Shown here in pieces: positions 62,683-64,000 of a stretch of 64,000 nucleotides of DNA. Numbering within the stretch: position 1 is the stretch's first letter; every line of letters starts with the position of its first letter. Location of the stretch: assembly GCF_012641405.1 (NCBI RefSeq), contig NZ_JABAII010000013.1, positions 120,547 through 184,546 on the forward strand, read 5' to 3'. The notes under the pieces were generated by a model. That model saw nothing but the letters and a program-made list of their open reading frames with translations. It was not told where the DNA came from and searched no databases. A program made the position numbers and the translations under genes. This DNA comes from Rhizobium sp. P40RR-XXII (GTDB taxonomy: Bacteria; Pseudomonadota; Alphaproteobacteria; Rhizobiales; Rhizobiaceae).

Positions 62683-62853
62683 CAAAATTAGATATGGGAC
62701 AATGATATATGGGACGGCCGCCTGATGCCGTAAAGCTCCTGATCGACCTTTTAGGATCGACAGTCGGGACGGGGTGATACTGATGAGCCTTCTTTGTATC
62801 CGCTGTGGATTGAGAAAAGGGTTCCCGCGCTGGAGATATGTGGGGGCCTTTAG

Positions 62854-63252
62854 TCACGACACGAGCTGTGCTGGCTGTCCTTGCTGCGTCACCAATTCGA
62901 CCGCTTGTTTATCAAACGAGACAAAGGTTTCGCCGCCCAACCAGTTACCCTCATAAGCCATGATACCATCGGCAAAGTCACCGCCGGCTTCGAGGATCGC
63001 AAGGCCGGCCTCAACCGCGGGACGGTTCATCACGACATTGCCCGCGTCCAGCAAATCACGGATTGTCGTGGCGATATCGTCTTTTGATAACCTGGCGCCA
63101 CGGCGCAGTATCCAAACGAGCTCACATAGGCACGGCAAGGAAACGGCGATCAGTGACGCTTCTTTTAGAAGTTTACCGGCAGTCTCCGCCTGCTTTGCAT
63201 CGTCCTGCAATACAGCCCGAACTAAGATATTCGTATCGACCGATATTTTCAT
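62854..63252 (-). CDS. vapC: PIN-domain toxin ribonuclease, VapC-like
   Basis: A 132-residue PIN-domain nuclease. The first acidic residue is in SVDTNILVRAV, the Glu in LPCLCELVWIL, and the third and fourth acidic positions in DFADGIMAYEG and FVSFDKQAVEL; all four appear intact. VapC proteins cut tRNA or rRNA. The ATG overlaps the antitoxin stop by four bases, so this is a complete toxin-antitoxin unit. Confidence 0.85.
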   Translation of the reverse strand: MKISVDTNILVRAVLQDDAKQAETAGKLLKEASLIAVSLPCLCELVWILRRGARLSKDDIATTIRDLLDAGNVVMNRPAVEAGLAILEAGGDFADGIMAYEGNWLGGETFVSFDKQAVELVTQQGQPAQLVS

Positions 63253-63500
63253 TCTTCTCCTGCCCAGCCGGAGGCGGCAATCTCATTCATTTCACTGATC
63301 GTCAGCGGCTTTTTGATCTTGCCAGCATGCCGCCCGATGAATTTATCAATGGTTCCGGTTGGCCGGGCGGCCTTTACTCGAAGCTCACCGCCCGGGAGCT
63401 TGTCGAATTCGATCCGTTCTCCGGGTTTGATGCCTAGGTGCTGCAACAAATCTCGCTTTAAAGTGACTTGACCTTTCATTGTTACAGCCAGAGACGTCAT
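63249..63500 (-). CDS. vapB: AbrB/MazE-fold antitoxin, VapB-like
   Basis: An 83-residue protein with a swapped-hairpin DNA-binding N-terminus (LAVTMKGQVTLKRDLLQHLGIKPGERIEFDKLPGGELRVKA) and a C-terminal toxin-binding tail. ATG 63500 is set by an AAGGAGGAA site next to it; the frame extends 11 residues further. The near-palindrome AGGAAATTCCT (63501-63511) covers the ribosome binding site and could be part of the autoregulatory operator. Confidence 0.8.
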   Translation of the reverse strand: MTSLAVTMKGQVTLKRDLLQHLGIKPGERIEFDKLPGGELRVKAARPTGTIDKFIGRHAGKIKKPLTISEMNEIAASGWAGEE

Positions 63501-63890
63501 AGGAAATTCCTCCTTCATAAGATCTATCTGCATAGTAATTGAAATTCACATTACCGACAAGCCAATTCAAAATATAGTTGTGTTTGGCACAATGAGACAC
63601 TGTTGGCGAGCTTCGCGGAATGGGGATATGACCCCAATTAAAGTGGATCGGCTCTAGCAGAAGCTTACTGACAACGCGCAATGAACAAGCGGCAATTTAA
63701 TCGTATTGAAGCGGCCCCATTGACGTTGCGGTCACCCGATACAAGCTCATGATGAGCTGACCGGTATGGCGACCTCAGCACTTAATATTCTTATTCGCGT
63801 TTCACGCCGACGCTCGCGGTTAGGAGGTGTGGACTCTTGGGTTTCCAAGGCTGAGCGAATCAGATTCAAGACGGTCTTTTGGAGGCAGTC
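63501..63890. other. Region between vapB and the IS element
   Basis: 390 bases without a convincing gene. It should hold the vapBC promoter near 63510-63570, which is AT-rich. A small inverted repeat TGGGG-N6-CCCCA lies at 63621-63636 and a perfect palindrome AGCTCAT-G-ATGAGCT at 63744-63758. The left end of the IS element is probably within 63800-63840, but I could not fix its terminal repeat. Confidence 0.4.
63744..63758. repeat. 15-base palindrome upstream of the IS transposase
   Basis: AGCTCAT, G, ATGAGCT at 63744-63758 is perfectly self-complementary around one central base. Its relation to the IS end is unknown. Confidence 0.35.
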
Positions 63891-64000
63891 ATGGGTGTTT
63901 TGGATCGTCTGATCCTTCGGGACGAACAGTGGGCGCGGATAGCGCATCACATCATTGGTGACGAGCGCACGCGCGGCTCGTCTGGCCGCGACAACCGCAT
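63891..64000 (+). mobile_element. IS5-family transposase, N-terminal part (cut by the window end)
   Basis: ATG 63891 with GGAGGC upstream starts MGVLDRLILRDEQWARIAHH, then IIGDERTRGSSGRDNR, the N-terminus of IS5-type transposases (L.D.QW..I.....G....GRDNR). The frame is open to the last base. The rest of the gene and the right end of the element lie beyond the window. It sits close to the vapBC pair and marks a likely insertion boundary. Confidence 0.75.

Overview
The window reads as a Rhizobiaceae replicon, most likely a Rhizobium or close relative. It is GC-rich, it is dominated by importers with paired catabolic enzymes and GntR/FadR, TetR, MarR and XRE regulators, and it holds an asparagine/aspartate utilisation locus and a glyoxylate-bypass locus of rhizobial type. 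It contains no rRNA, no complete tRNA and no CRISPR array. The species call is inference from gene content.

Region 1 (1-11943) is a two-partner-secretion adhesin/toxin locus of the FhaB/CdiA kind, cut by the left window edge. The reading frame runs from base 3 to 9335 but carries one in-frame TAG at 3240-3242. The protein has N-terminal GxDF repeats of about 91-108 residues, then haemagglutinin repeats, a pre-toxin region and a C-terminal toxin-like tail. A one-base-overlapping candidate immunity gene follows, then four more small same-strand genes that look like an orphan immunity array. The tail and array are visibly more AT-rich than the repeat body.

Region 2 (12036-21609) holds an MFS exporter, the ans locus (GntR regulator, aspartase, permease and asparaginase around a divergent promoter with two matching operator half-sites), and a MarR-controlled oxidoreductase cluster with two GAGCATATGCTC palindromes in its promoter.

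Region 3 (21364-30569) holds isocitrate lyase facing an XRE/short-chain-acyl-CoA type regulator with repeated TTTGTAAA boxes between them. A polar amino acid ABC transporter follows, transcribed with an MmgE/PrpD protein and an NtaA-type flavin monooxygenase; I suggest an aminopolycarboxylate-like or organosulfur substrate.

Region 4 (30625-39410, minus strand) holds an ABC exporter and a seven-gene operon (DHDPS-type lyase, GntR regulator, CUT1 sugar importer, PfkB kinase).

Region 5 (39480-42588) is debris: a truncated ORF, a tRNA-Ser 3' end that looks like an integration scar, a LacI fragment, an intact DUF1778/GNAT toxin-antitoxin pair and a frameshifted acyltransferase fragment.

Region 6 (42589-49888, minus strand) is a nucleobase-type operon (BMP-family importer, amidase, CodA-like deaminase) behind a near-consensus promoter. 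Region 7 (50022-53457) holds a TetR/glyoxalase divergon with a perfect operator-like repeat, a KTSC protein, an ACS-type MFS permease, a 35-residue membrane protein and a strong bidirectional terminator. Region 8 (53495-62682) is an acid-sugar cluster: a Dpp-like importer and an enolase-superfamily dehydratase divergent from a FadR regulator and a DHDPS-family lyase/dehydratase. The window ends with a vapBC-like pair and the start of an IS5-family transposase.
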